This document shows positions 20,835 through 28,994 of a DNA stretch of 41,237 bases, piece after piece. How positions within the stretch are numbered: the first letter of the stretch is position 1; each line of letters starts with the position of its first letter. The notes under the pieces were generated by a model that did no database searches, was not told where the DNA came from, and saw only the letters and a program-made list of their open reading frames with translations. Position numbers and translations under genes: made by a program. Source of the stretch: Pseudomonadota bacterium (GTDB lineage Bacteria; Pseudomonadota; Gammaproteobacteria; Steroidobacterales; Steroidobacteraceae); contig JAJZZR010000501.1 in NCBI GenBank assembly GCA_021797465.1, positions 1 through 41,237 of the forward strand, in the 5' to 3' direction.

Positions 20835-21269
20835 ATGCCAGAGATGCTGTTGATCGGATGCAAGCTCCCGCACGGGATCGTGATGGAACTTCCGCCCAAT
20901 CCGAACAAAGACGACTTCATGAAGCCGCGCGCTCACGGTCATCGCGTGACGCTGAACGGCGCGGCCTCGCTCTACAACCAGCGGCAGAAAAAGGCCGTGA
21001 GTACATTCGAGTACGCGCTGACTCCCGTGGAGAAATCGTTCGCCGAGGAATGGTTCAAGCGCAACTCGGACCGCGACTTCATCAAGAACGGCTTCGTGTT
21101 CATTGCCGACAAGCAGGACCGCGCCGAAGGCATCGCCAAAGAGCGGCGCGACCTAGCAACCGGGCTTGAGCCGCTTAACGGCGATACCAGCTCGACAGGC
21201 GTGCCGGTCGATCCGCGATTTACGCGCCGCAATCCTGATCCGAAGCTCATTGAGCCGACGGGGATCTGA
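20835..21269 (+). CDS. Conserved head-region hypothetical protein (144 aa)
   Basis: 144 residues, GAGGTAG ribosome site. HGIVMELPPNPNKDDFMKPR and HRVTLNGAASLYNQRQKKAV are followed by EKSFAEEWFKRNSDRDFIKN, a charged helical segment, and a disordered C-terminus. Proteins of this form sit between capsid and connector genes in related phages from memory. The GxxLPxG-type N-terminus and the 'A-L-T-x-V-x-x-x-F-x-x-x-W' helix suggest a binding partner of the capsid; unproven. Confidence 0.6.
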   Translation: MPEMLLIGCKLPHGIVMELPPNPNKDDFMKPRAHGHRVTLNGAASLYNQRQKKAVSTFEYALTPVEKSFAEEWFKRNSDRDFIKNGFVFIADKQDRAEGIAKERRDLATGLEPLNGDTSSTGVPVDPRFTRRNPDPKLIEPTGI

Positions 21270-21745
21270 TGGCACTCGGACCCGCCACTTATCCGACCGT
21301 AACTCCGGGGGACGTTGTATTCAGCGCCTCGGAGTTTCTGGCGCAGTACCCGAGCTTTTCGACTGTGCCAACGCCTGCGCTGCAAGGCAATTTCAATCTC
21401 GCGTGCTTGCAGTTGCAGAACTCTGCCGCGTCGGTGGTACAAGATGCCCCGACGCGGCAGTATTTTCTTTACCTGCTGACCGCTCACATCACGGCGCTTC
21501 TGAATGGCGTCAACGGCGAGGCACCATCTGGCGTCGTCGGTCGCATCTCGAACGCTACTCAGGGGTCGATCAGCGTGACCGCTGAGTGGGCGGCGTCAGT
21601 GTCGAACTCTGCCGCTTACTACAACCAGACGCAGTGGGGCGCCACTTACTGGCAGTCCACGGTCAGCTATCGCACCGCACGATATGTCCCGCCGCAGCGC
21701 AGTACCGGCTACGGCGTTGGCGCGTGGAACGACTGGCCGCAGTGA
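21269..21745 (+). CDS. Head-tail connector protein (DUF4054)
   Basis: 158 residues; ATG overlaps the previous stop (TGATG). FSASEFLAQYPSFSTVPTPA, then YLLTAHITALLNG, then GRISNATQGSISVTAEWAAS and TQWGATYWQSTVSYRTARYV match DUF4054, whose members form the first connector ring below the portal (gp6/gp15-like helical fold). The conserved 'G-R-I-x-x-A-x-x-G-S-V' and 'W-x-x-x-T-x-x-G' patterns are both present. Confidence 0.88.
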   Translation: MALGPATYPTVTPGDVVFSASEFLAQYPSFSTVPTPALQGNFNLACLQLQNSAASVVQDAPTRQYFLYLLTAHITALLNGVNGEAPSGVVGRISNATQGSISVTAEWAASVSNSAAYYNQTQWGATYWQSTVSYRTARYVPPQRSTGYGVGAWNDWPQ

Positions 21746-21752
21746 GGCAATC

Positions 21753-22022
21753 ATGGCCGACTTGACCGAAACAAAACGCAACGACTTGTCGAAGAAAACC
21801 TTCGGCTTGCCGTCTGAGCGCAAGTATCCGATGCCGGACAAGTCGCACGCGCGGAACGCCAAGGCACGCGCAAGCGAGGAACTGCGCAAAGGAAACCTGA
21901 CGGCTGCGCAGAAATCTGAGATCGACCGCAAGGCGAACAAAGTCCTGAGTGGCGATGCAATCCGCTCGAAGCAAGCGCGGGGCGAATACGTCTCGGGCCG
22001 CGACCTCAAGAGGCTGCGTTGA
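21753..22022 (+). CDS. Small basic protein, DUF6582-like
   Basis: 89 residues from ATG 21753. KYPMPDKSHARNAKARASEE followed by LRKGNLTAAQKSEIDRKANK is the common 'Y-P-[LM]-[PE]-D-x-x-H-x-R-N-A' element also found in phage scaffold or capsid-associated polypeptides and stand-alone small proteins. It is unusual to find it between the connector and tail-completion genes. Highly charged, probably helical. Function unknown. Confidence 0.65.
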   Translation: MADLTETKRNDLSKKTFGLPSERKYPMPDKSHARNAKARASEELRKGNLTAAQKSEIDRKANKVLSGDAIRSKQARGEYVSGRDLKRLR

Positions 22023-22576
22023 GCGTATCGGTCACAATGTCAGGCGGCGACAAGCTCCAGGAAAAACTCCGGGAGCTTTCGGCCAAGCTATCGTCCGCGA
22101 AAACGGTGCGGGTCGGATTTCTCGAAGGTGCGACCTACCCGCCTGGCGATGGCGGTAAGCGGCTCACCGCGCGGTCAAAGACGGCCGCCAAAGACGGTCA
22201 TCCGGAATGGGAGGGCCTGCTCGGCCGATGGGGAGCATGGGAGGCGACGCATCCGCGCGACCTCTCTGTTGCTCAGGTGGCATTCTGGAACGAGTACGGC
22301 ACCATCCATATGCGCGCACGTCCGTTCATGCGCACGACGATCCGCGTTCACTCAGGCGAGTGGGGCGACGATCTCAAGAAGTACCTCAAGGAAAGCGATT
22401 ACGACGCGCAGGTATCGCTGACGAAAATTGGCATCCGCATCAAGGACCAGATCGTCAACACGATTCAGGAGTGGCCGGCCGATAACCGACCGCTCACCGT
22501 GTACATCAAGAAGTTCGACCACGGCCTGATCGATCGCGGGACGATGAAGAACTCCGTCGGGATGGATGTGACATGA
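22019..22576 (+). CDS. Tail completion / gp10-like minor tail protein
   Basis: 185 residues from TTG 22019, overlapping the previous stop (TTGA). VSVTMSGGDKLQEKLRELSA, then VRVGFLEGATYPPG, then VAFWNEYGTIHMRARPFMRT are signature parts of HK97 gp10-like / tail completion proteins ('V-x-V-G-[FI]' strand and 'A-x-x-N-E-[YF]-G-T-x-x-x-P-x-R-P-F-[LM]-R'). The family sits at the head-tail junction. Full length. Confidence 0.85.
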   Translation: MSVSVTMSGGDKLQEKLRELSAKLSSAKTVRVGFLEGATYPPGDGGKRLTARSKTAAKDGHPEWEGLLGRWGAWEATHPRDLSVAQVAFWNEYGTIHMRARPFMRTTIRVHSGEWGDDLKKYLKESDYDAQVSLTKIGIRIKDQIVNTIQEWPADNRPLTVYIKKFDHGLIDRGTMKNSVGMDVT

Positions 22577-22701
22577 GCATATCCGTCGGATTCTCGCCGT
22601 GGTGGGTCGCGTGCGTGAGGCATGCCGCGAAGATGGAAATGCACGAGTGGTCGCGCTGGCTGCTCGAGCATCCGTCCATTGAGGTGTGCTATGTCGCTTA
22701 A
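22573..22701 (+). CDS. Tiny Trp-rich protein (42 aa)
   Basis: 42 residues, MSISVGFSPWWVACVRHAAK then MEMHEWSRWLLEHPSIEVCY. ATGA overlap with the gene before and an 11-nt overlap with the next start (22691). No family known to me, but the coupled position suggests translation. It could also only serve to bring ribosomes to the next gene. Confidence 0.4.
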   Translation: MSISVGFSPWWVACVRHAAKMEMHEWSRWLLEHPSIEVCYVA

Positions 22702-23107
22702 CCTGCACACCGTCGTCCGGCAAGCGGCTCAGGCCATCAACCAGGACATCACGGCGACTTACCTGCAATCGACGGGGTTCTCGGTGAACTCAGCCGGACA
22801 GCAGGTGCCGAGTTATGCGACGGCTGTCGATGTCCAGATTCAAGCGCAACCGCCTAGCGGACGCGACCTACGGCAGATTGAATACTTGAACATGCAGGGC
22901 GTCATCCGCACGGTGTTCCTGTACTCGAACCCGCAGGGCATCAATCGCGTGAATGCTCAGGGTGGCGACTTGCTGCAATTCCCGCAGTTCCCCGGCGCGC
23001 CCATCGATAACTGGCTAGTTACCTACGTCGCCGAGACGTGGGCGGTCGGCCAGACCGGATGGTCCAAGCTGTACGTCACCTTACAAACCGATAGGCCGCC
23101 GCAGTGA
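22691..23107 (+). CDS. Head-tail/neck hypothetical protein (138 aa)
   Basis: 138 residues from ATG 22691, with GAGGTG just upstream. LHTVVRQAAQAINQDITATY and GQQVPSYATAVDVQIQAQPP are followed by REIEYL-like DLRQIEYLNMQGVIRTVFLY and GGDLLQFPQFPGAPIDNWLV. The 'G-D-x-L-x-F-x' pattern and the position between gp10-like and terminator proteins fit a neck or stopper component. Beta-rich ending. Confidence 0.65.
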   Translation: MSLNLHTVVRQAAQAINQDITATYLQSTGFSVNSAGQQVPSYATAVDVQIQAQPPSGRDLRQIEYLNMQGVIRTVFLYSNPQGINRVNAQGGDLLQFPQFPGAPIDNWLVTYVAETWAVGQTGWSKLYVTLQTDRPPQ

Positions 23108-23625
23108 GCGCAACCATCACGCCGACGCCGACGGATGTCTACACCGCGCTGGTGACGTTTATCCAGACCGTGCTCGGCTCGACTGTGCCTGTCGTGCAGG
23201 GCATCAATAACCGCACGCCGATGCCGGTGGGCGGATTTGTGCTACTCACAGCAATCTCGCAGAGCCGGCTCGCGTGGAATTATGACAGCTGGGGGTCTGT
23301 AAATCCCACCGTGCTGTCATCCGAGATGGACACGATGATAGACGTACAGATCGACTGTTACGGGCCGTCATCGGCTGCATGGGCCGCAACTCTTGTGACG
23401 CTGCTGCGCGACTCGTACGCCTGCGAGCAGCTGCAACCTAACGTCCAGCCGCTCTATGCGGACGATGCGCGCATGCTCCCGCTGATCGACGCAGAGCAGC
23501 AGTACGAGCAGCGGTGGATGATCCACGGCATATTCCAGTACAACCCGGTCGTTACGGTTCCGCAGCAGTTTGCGGAAGCTCTCGATGCGACCCTCTACAA
23601 TGTCGATGAGGAGTTTCCAGCGTGA
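23104..23625 (+). CDS. Neck/tail terminator protein (gp12-like, LIC_12616 type)
   Basis: 173 residues from GTG 23104 (GTGA overlap). MSATITPTPTDVYTALVTFI, then VVQGINNRTPMPVGGFVLLT, then MIDVQIDCYGPSSAAWAATL, then ALYADD-like PLYADDARMLPLIDAEQQYE and YEQRWMIHGIFQYNPVVTVP match the phage neck terminator gp12-like family. It closes the tail tube and joins it to the connector. Its stop overlaps the sheath start. Confidence 0.85.
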   Translation: MSATITPTPTDVYTALVTFIQTVLGSTVPVVQGINNRTPMPVGGFVLLTAISQSRLAWNYDSWGSVNPTVLSSEMDTMIDVQIDCYGPSSAAWAATLVTLLRDSYACEQLQPNVQPLYADDARMLPLIDAEQQYEQRWMIHGIFQYNPVVTVPQQFAEALDATLYNVDEEFPA

Positions 23626-25115
23626 CCAGCAGCATACCCGCCTCGGAACTTGTCAATTCCATCCCGAGCGTGCTTGGCGTCGGTGGTACGCCGCAATCGA
23701 CCAACGGCCTGTTCGTGACGAACAACACCACGATCCCCATCGGGACGGTGCAGGAGTTCCCGGACGCGGCAGCCGTGCAGGCATGGTTCGGCGCAACGTC
23801 CAATCAGGCTGCGCTCGCGAATGTCTACTTCGGCGGCTACATCGGCGGCACTGCCGTCCCTGGGCTGCTCTACTTCACGCAGTACAACACGACCGCAGTC
23901 GCAGGCTACATGCGCGGCGGAAGCCTTTCGACGCTGACGCTGGCGCAATTGCAGCTGCTCTCCGGCACGATCACCATTGCGCTCAACGGCACGTCCACCA
24001 CATCGGCAGCAATCAATCTATCGAGCGCCACCAGCTTCTCGGATGCCGCGACGCTGATCCAGGCTGGATTGCAGGCCGGCACGCCGACGAATACCGCGAC
24101 CGTCACGTACGACGCGCTCCAGAATGCGTTCGTTATCACCTCGTCCACAACCGGGTCCGGGAGTTCCGTCGGGTACGGCACGGATACGTCGCTCTCGCCG
24201 AGCCTGTTCTTCACGCAGGCGACCGGAGCTGTGCTCTCGCCCGGCGCGGCGGCATCCACGCCTGCTGCGACGATGGCAGCGGCCGTTCAGGCCAACTCGA
24301 ACTGGACGACGTTCACGACGGACTACAACGCAACGCCGACCGACATGCTGGCGTTCGCGGCGTGGGCCAATACGACCACTAACAAGGTCTACATCGGCTA
24401 CGACAATAGCACTGCTCCGACAGAAAGCGTGGATTCTACCTCATTCGGCGCTCAGGTCGCGACGTACAACGGCGTCATCGCGCTCTACAATCCGAGCGGC
24501 CTCGTGGCGGCGTTAATCGCCGGCATCACGGCGTCATTGAACTTCAACGCCAAGAATGGCCGCATCACGTACGCATTCAAGGGTCAAGCAGGACTCGTTC
24601 CCGATGTGACCACGGCTACGGCAGCGCAGAATCTGATCGCGAACGGTTACAATTTCTACGGACAATATGCCACGTCGGCGCAGCAGTTCCAGTTCCTGCA
24701 ACCCGGCAGCATCAGTGGCAACTGGAAGTGGATCGACTCGTATGTCGATCAGATTTACTTCAACTCGCTGTTTACTGCGGACCTGCTTACGTTCCTGTCG
24801 CAGATTGGAGCGGTGCCGTACAACTCGGCCGGCTACGCACTGGTGGCCGAATCGCTATCGTCGGCCATCAAGCAGATGGGCGACTTCGGCGCCTACGTGA
24901 CCGGCGTCAGTCTGTCTGGCACTCAGATCGCGGCGATCAATGCGCAGGTGCGGACGAACGTCGCGCCGCAGCTCACTGCGAACGGCTACTACTTGCAGGT
25001 GAGCGACCCGGGGGCGACCGCTCGGGCCAATCGCCAGAGTCCCATCGTGAACTTCTACTACACAGATGGCGGCAGCATTCAGCAGATCACCATCAACAGC
25101 GTTGACGTTCAATAA
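23622..25115 (+). CDS. Contractile tail sheath protein (DUF3383)
   Basis: 497 residues from GTG 23622. The N-terminus ASELVNSIPSVLGVGGTPQS is the sheath DUF3383 start, with FPDAAAVQAWFGATSNQAAL, AVPGLLYFTQYNT, TTNKVYIGYDN, FNAKNGRITYAFKGQAGLVP and the terminal APQLTANGYYLQVSDPGATA segment all in order. These build the contractile outer tube around the tail tube, which makes this phage a myovirus. Length fits the family. Confidence 0.93.
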   Translation: MTSSIPASELVNSIPSVLGVGGTPQSTNGLFVTNNTTIPIGTVQEFPDAAAVQAWFGATSNQAALANVYFGGYIGGTAVPGLLYFTQYNTTAVAGYMRGGSLSTLTLAQLQLLSGTITIALNGTSTTSAAINLSSATSFSDAATLIQAGLQAGTPTNTATVTYDALQNAFVITSSTTGSGSSVGYGTDTSLSPSLFFTQATGAVLSPGAAASTPAATMAAAVQANSNWTTFTTDYNATPTDMLAFAAWANTTTNKVYIGYDNSTAPTESVDSTSFGAQVATYNGVIALYNPSGLVAALIAGITASLNFNAKNGRITYAFKGQAGLVPDVTTATAAQNLIANGYNFYGQYATSAQQFQFLQPGSISGNWKWIDSYVDQIYFNSLFTADLLTFLSQIGAVPYNSAGYALVAESLSSAIKQMGDFGAYVTGVSLSGTQIAAINAQVRTNVAPQLTANGYYLQVSDPGATARANRQSPIVNFYYTDGGSIQQITINSVDVQ

Positions 25116-25132
25116 GTAACAGGTAAGACGCC

Positions 25133-25570
25133 ATGTCAGACATCACTAGTGCCAACTCGATATTTACGCTTACCGTTCCAGACGTGTTCGCTGTTCCTCA
25201 GCTGCTCCAGCAGTACGCAACGGACGACGCCTTCGCGACGCCTGAAGTCGTGGTTGCGGAGACGGTCAAAGGCGTGGACGGCAAGCTCTCGGGTGCGTTC
25301 GTGCCGTTCATCACCAGCCAGACCGTGACGTTTCAAGCGGACTCGGTGTCCATCGGCAACACGATGGAGCCGTGGATTTTGGCCATGCAGTCTGCGCAGA
25401 CGCCGTACTTCGCCAGCGCCACCATCATGCTGCCGAGCGTCAAGCGTCTGTACCGTCTCACCAAAGGGCTGCTGACGCGCATCACGCCAATTGCGGCCGC
25501 CAAGAAATACTTACAGCCGGTCAGCTATGAAATCTCCTGGGAGACCTGGGAAGGAATGCCGATCCCATGA
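25133..25570 (+). CDS. Tail tube protein
   Basis: 145 residues with AGGTAAG upstream. The gene directly after the sheath is nearly always the tube in this group. ITSANSIFTLTVPDVFAVPQ, then EVVVAETVKGVDGKLSGAFV and AVPQ-like beta strands, then QTPYFASATIMLPSVKRLYR and YEISWETWEGMPIP are a short beta-barrel ring protein. It forms the inner channel on the tape measure. The call rests on order and length as well as pattern. Confidence 0.85.
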   Translation: MSDITSANSIFTLTVPDVFAVPQLLQQYATDDAFATPEVVVAETVKGVDGKLSGAFVPFITSQTVTFQADSVSIGNTMEPWILAMQSAQTPYFASATIMLPSVKRLYRLTKGLLTRITPIAAAKKYLQPVSYEISWETWEGMPIP

Positions 25571-26001
25571 GACGCACCAAAGAAATCAAGATAGACGACC
25601 CGGGCTCGCGCGACCACGGCAAGGTTTTCCTCATCACGGAGATGAGTGCAGACGCTGCCGAGCGGTGGGCGACGCAGGCGCTTTACCTCATGACGCAGGC
25701 CAATGGAGACGCTGCGACCGGCGACGGCATGGCGGCGCTTGCGGCCTCGGGCGTGAACTTCAGTGACGTTGCGCAGCTTCGAGCGCTGCAGGACCCGTCG
25801 CTCGATAGCCTCTGGGACTGCATAAAGTACGTACACAACCCGAGGCATCCGCCTCAGACGATACTGGCAGGGGACGCTTGCCAGATCGAGGAAATCAAGA
25901 CGCGCTCGCAATTGCGCATCGAGGTGCTGAAACTTCACTTGGGTTTTTCGCCGGCCGACGCGACCTCAACATCGGCGCCTTCGCAAGCCCCGTCGGCCTA
26001 G
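25567..26001 (+). CDS. Tail assembly chaperone (short, G-like product)
   Basis: 144 residues, overlapping the tube stop (ATGA). RDHGKVFLITEMSADAAERW, then ATQALYLMTQANGD and DSLWDCIKYVHNP belong to the chaperone family that sits before tape measure genes. The C-terminus after the slip site (SPADATSTSAPSQAPSA) is low complexity, as usual for the unshifted product. It binds the tape measure during tail assembly. A -1 frameshift at 25941-25947 gives the long product. Confidence 0.85.
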   Translation: MRRTKEIKIDDPGSRDHGKVFLITEMSADAAERWATQALYLMTQANGDAATGDGMAALAASGVNFSDVAQLRALQDPSLDSLWDCIKYVHNPRHPPQTILAGDACQIEEIKTRSQLRIEVLKLHLGFSPADATSTSAPSQAPSA

Positions 26002-26165
26002 TCGAGTTTGCAAACGTCCCGAAGCTCATAGGGACGCTGGTCATGCACGAGATGGCTACGCTGTACGAGCTGCAAACAGTCTACGGCGTGCAGGACGCCT
26101 GGGACCTACTGGAGATTTTGGCGGTGAACAAAGAAAACGAGCGCCGACTCACGCGAAAGCAGTAG
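25567..26165 (+). CDS. Tail assembly chaperone, -1 frameshift product (GT-like)
   Basis: Predicted fusion of 199 residues: codons 1-127 of the short chaperone, then at 25947 the ribosome moves to the -1 frame and continues FAGRRDLNIGAFASPVGLVE, then FANVPKLIGTLVMHEMATLY and NKENERRLTRKQ. The second frame has no good start or ribosome site of its own. It is fully open from about 25878 to 26165. The layout copies the G/GT pair of lambda and many other long-tailed phages. Its product would join chaperone and tape-measure-binding parts. Confidence 0.75.
25941..25947 (+). other. -1 ribosomal frameshift slippery site
   Basis: G GGT TTT in the zero frame, an exact X_XXY_YYZ heptamer. A stem GCCGA (25954-25958) with TCGGC (25972-25976) starts 6 nt downstream, at the usual distance for a stimulatory hairpin. 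After a slip the next codon is TTC in the frame of the T extension. Confidence 0.75.
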
Positions 26166-26168
26166 CCC

Positions 26169-27449
26169 ATGGCAGATACCGTCGTCGATAGCCTTGTCGT
26201 CACCCTTGGCCTGAAATCGGAAGGATTCACCGAAGGCCAAGAAAAAGCGCGCGAGGAGATCAACCGCACCAAGGATGCGCTCGGCCGCGCAGCCGACTCC
26301 ATGGGCGACTCGTTCGGGATGCTCGCGGGCAAGATCAGCATGCTGTTCCTCGGGTTCGCCGGACTCGCTGGCGTCGTGGACCTGCTCGCGAGCACTGCCG
26401 AGGGTCTCAAAGAGGTCGCCATCCAATCGCGCGTGCTCGGCGTGTCGGCTCACGAACTGCGCTCATGGCAGGAAGCCAGCCAGCTCGCCGGCGGCGGTCC
26501 GAACGACATGGCGAACTACATCGGGAACCTGAACAAGTCGCTGTTCGCGTTGCGGTACAACGGCCAATGGTCGTCTCTGTTCACGGGGTTCGAGCGCGCC
26601 GGCATAGACTTCCAGTCCTCGAACGGACTCGCCAAAGACCCGCATGCGCTGATGCTCGAGGTGGCGCAGTATCTTGCGCGTGTATACCCGGGCAATACGC
26701 CGCAAGCACGCGAGATGCGCGCGACCGCCGCCGAGGTGCAATTCGGCCTGCCGCAGAGCATGGCGTACATGGTCTCGAATCTCGCGACGTTCGACCGCGA
26801 GTGGAACAAGTCCGCCGCGACGAACCAAGGCGTGACGATGACGCGGGCGGAAGCGGCCAAGCACCTCGTCAACGAGATGATCGACCTTAAATTCAAGGTG
26901 CAGGATATCGCGTCGAAGGCATTTCCGACGCTGGACAAATGGACCGTAGAGCTGTTCAAGGCGTTCAAGGAACTTGCCAAGGTCTACGTGCCGATGGTGG
27001 AGGAAGCGTTCAAGACCGTGGCTGAAGATATCGACGCGGTATCCAACTGGTTCAAGAAGGAGACTGGTCACGGGCCATTGACGACGGCACGGCACATGCT
27101 CGAGAACCCGCTGAAACCCGCAGCGGCCGAATTCAAAAAGAACAAGCTCGAGGGCCTTGCGCTCGGTGCCATGGCTATTGCGCAGGGTCCGCTGAGTCCA
27201 GTGACCTACATACTCAGCAAAATATTCGATGACGGCCACTCGGCAATCTCACCGACCAAAGCCGCCGGCGACGCGGTGGCTACCGTTGCGGCCGCCGGCG
27301 CCATAGGCAAGGGCTCGTCCACGGTCGTGATCGGGTCGATGACGATTAACACCAAAGCTACTGACGCAAGCGGCATCGCGCGCGACATGCACGCCGCGCT
27401 CAAGCGAAAGTTTCTGGCTGGCCAAGCTGATAATGGTGTGACGCCGTGA
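26169..27449 (+). CDS. Tail tape measure protein
   Basis: 426 residues. The first 45 residues (VVDSLVVTLGLKSEGFTEGQ then EKAREEINRTKDALGRAADS) are a typical tape-measure start. A hydrophobic segment (SMLFLGFAGLAGVVDLLAST, about 60-80) and long helices follow. LGVSAHELRSWQEAS (near 95) and VIGSMTINTKATDASGIARD near the C-terminus recur in tape measures. The length would set a fairly short tail if about 1.5 angstrom per residue holds (near 64 nm). Short for contractile-tail phages, but it can be right. Confidence 0.88.
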   Translation: MADTVVDSLVVTLGLKSEGFTEGQEKAREEINRTKDALGRAADSMGDSFGMLAGKISMLFLGFAGLAGVVDLLASTAEGLKEVAIQSRVLGVSAHELRSWQEASQLAGGGPNDMANYIGNLNKSLFALRYNGQWSSLFTGFERAGIDFQSSNGLAKDPHALMLEVAQYLARVYPGNTPQAREMRATAAEVQFGLPQSMAYMVSNLATFDREWNKSAATNQGVTMTRAEAAKHLVNEMIDLKFKVQDIASKAFPTLDKWTVELFKAFKELAKVYVPMVEEAFKTVAEDIDAVSNWFKKETGHGPLTTARHMLENPLKPAAAEFKKNKLEGLALGAMAIAQGPLSPVTYILSKIFDDGHSAISPTKAAGDAVATVAAAGAIGKGSSTVVIGSMTINTKATDASGIARDMHAALKRKFLAGQADNGVTP

Positions 27450-28099
27450 ACTTCCCGAACGTACCGGACCTGCCTGGCGTCCCGCCGATACCGCGCCTGC
27501 CGGGAGCGGTCTACAACACGATCACACTCGGCAGCGAGGCTATCTCTGGCGTGCTATGGGGCGCGGCGCAGAACAACGCCGTGTGGGGAGTCTACGACAG
27601 AAACTCAAATCTAGTCATTCAGCCGGACTCCATCCTGAACCTCGCGAACGAGAACGAGTGGAGCGTGTGCGACTTCCCCGTGCAGGACGGCTCGTTCGCC
27701 TCGTACAACATCGTCATCCATCCGTTCGAGGTGTCGCTGCGCATGACCAAGGGCGGCACTACCGCAGAGCGCGCGGCATTCCTGGCGCAGATCGCGGCGA
27801 TTGCTGGCACGACGAATCTCTACACCATAATCTCGCCCGAGTGGTCCTATCAGAATTGCGTGCTGCGCAGCTACTCGAACGTGCGGCGCGGTCCCGCAGG
27901 CGCCTACTTCCTGGCCGAGGTGGACGTTCACTTCCGGCAGGTAATCCAAGTCTCTGAGGTGTACACCAATACCGTAACGAATACCACGAACGCGACAGAC
28001 CCGACGGCGCAGCCGATTGTCAACTTAGGCAGCGTCAATCCGCAGCCGATCTCCGCTCAGCAGATCAATCAGAGCATGCAGGCGATATCGTTCGAGTAG
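27446..28099 (+). CDS. Baseplate/Dit-like protein
   Basis: 217 residues from GTG 27446 (GTGA overlap). LPGVPPIPRLPGAVYNTITL at the N-terminus, then SVCDFPVQDGSFASYNIVIH and PFEVSLRMTKGGTTAERAAF, then a QVIQVSEVYTNTV strand and a Thr/Asn-rich end. The hallmark 'V-x-x-F-P-V-E-x-G-x' and 'P-x-x-x-x-x-x-M-x-x-G' of the tail protein that follows the tape measure in this group is present. It probably forms the hub collar that starts tube and sheath. Confidence 0.75.
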   Translation: MNFPNVPDLPGVPPIPRLPGAVYNTITLGSEAISGVLWGAAQNNAVWGVYDRNSNLVIQPDSILNLANENEWSVCDFPVQDGSFASYNIVIHPFEVSLRMTKGGTTAERAAFLAQIAAIAGTTNLYTIISPEWSYQNCVLRSYSNVRRGPAGAYFLAEVDVHFRQVIQVSEVYTNTVTNTTNATDPTAQPIVNLGSVNPQPISAQQINQSMQAISFE

Positions 28100-28102
28100 A
28101 GC

Positions 28103-28984
28103 ATGCCGTCATTCTCATCTGAAAAGCTGCTGCGCGCGACGATAGTGCTCGAAGGCGGCAATAACACGTTTCCAGGTAGCGGGAGCAATACGCTTGTCCT
28201 GACGAACCTGCGCATGGTCGCGAATATAGACTGCAACGTCGGATTTGCTAACGAGCTGTCAATCGACATCTACGGCATGAAGCAGGCGGACATGAACGCG
28301 CTGTCCGTGCTGCTGTTCCGTGTTCAGCCGACGGCTGTGCAAATCAACACCATCACGCTCGAGGCGTGGAGCGGTAAAGGCTGGGCACAGGTTTTCGCAG
28401 GGACAATCATCGAAGGCTCACCGCAGTATACCGAGATGCCTGAGGTATATATGCGGCTCCAAGCGCGCATAGGCTATGCGTTCGGCGTGCAGCCGACGAC
28501 GCCGCTCTCGTATCCGAACGGCGGAACAGTGGCGTCGGCGATGCAGACTGTTGCCGGTGTCATGGGACTCGGGTTCGAGAACAACGGCGTGTCGGCAATG
28601 CTACCCAAAGGCGCATACTTTCCAGGTTCTCCGTACACGCAGCTTAGAGCGATTGCGCGAAACTCTAACATCGACTATTACATAGACCAAAAGAACACGC
28701 TGGCGATATGTCCGCGATTTCGGCCGCGCACCGGACTCCAACAGGTCTTGCTCGCGCCTACAACCGGACTCATCGCAGACCCATGCATCGAAGTTTTCGG
28801 AGTCTCCGCTAGTGCTCTGTTCAACCCGCAATTCACGCTTGGAGGGCCTATTCAGATAACCGATACGATCATCCCGGCTGCCAACGGCCAATGGTACATG
28901 TTCAAGGCATATCATACGCTGGAGTCCTTGAAGTTCGACGGCGCATGGTTCACGCACATGAATTGTAGCCCGATACAGACGTGA
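28103..28984 (+). CDS. Baseplate hub protein
   Basis: 293 residues. KLLRATIVLEGGNNTFPGSG, LTNLRMVANIDCNVGFANEL and IYGMKQADMNALSVLLFRVQ, then AGTIIEGSPQYTEMPEVYMR, and the late ARNSNIDYYIDQKNTLAICP and WYMFKAYHTLESLKFDGAWF segments match hub proteins of contractile baseplates (gp27-like). It would bind the spike on its lower face and the tube above. Beta-rich throughout. Confidence 0.8.
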   Translation: MPSFSSEKLLRATIVLEGGNNTFPGSGSNTLVLTNLRMVANIDCNVGFANELSIDIYGMKQADMNALSVLLFRVQPTAVQINTITLEAWSGKGWAQVFAGTIIEGSPQYTEMPEVYMRLQARIGYAFGVQPTTPLSYPNGGTVASAMQTVAGVMGLGFENNGVSAMLPKGAYFPGSPYTQLRAIARNSNIDYYIDQKNTLAICPRFRPRTGLQQVLLAPTTGLIADPCIEVFGVSASALFNPQFTLGGPIQITDTIIPAANGQWYMFKAYHTLESLKFDGAWFTHMNCSPIQT

Positions 28985-28994
28985 TGGCACATAC

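Noticed and set aside
24124-24516. Arg/Ser-rich ORFs in alternate frames of structural genes
   Set aside because: They lie inside sheath and other firm genes, have skewed composition and lack ribosome sites; typical shadows of GC-rich coding DNA.
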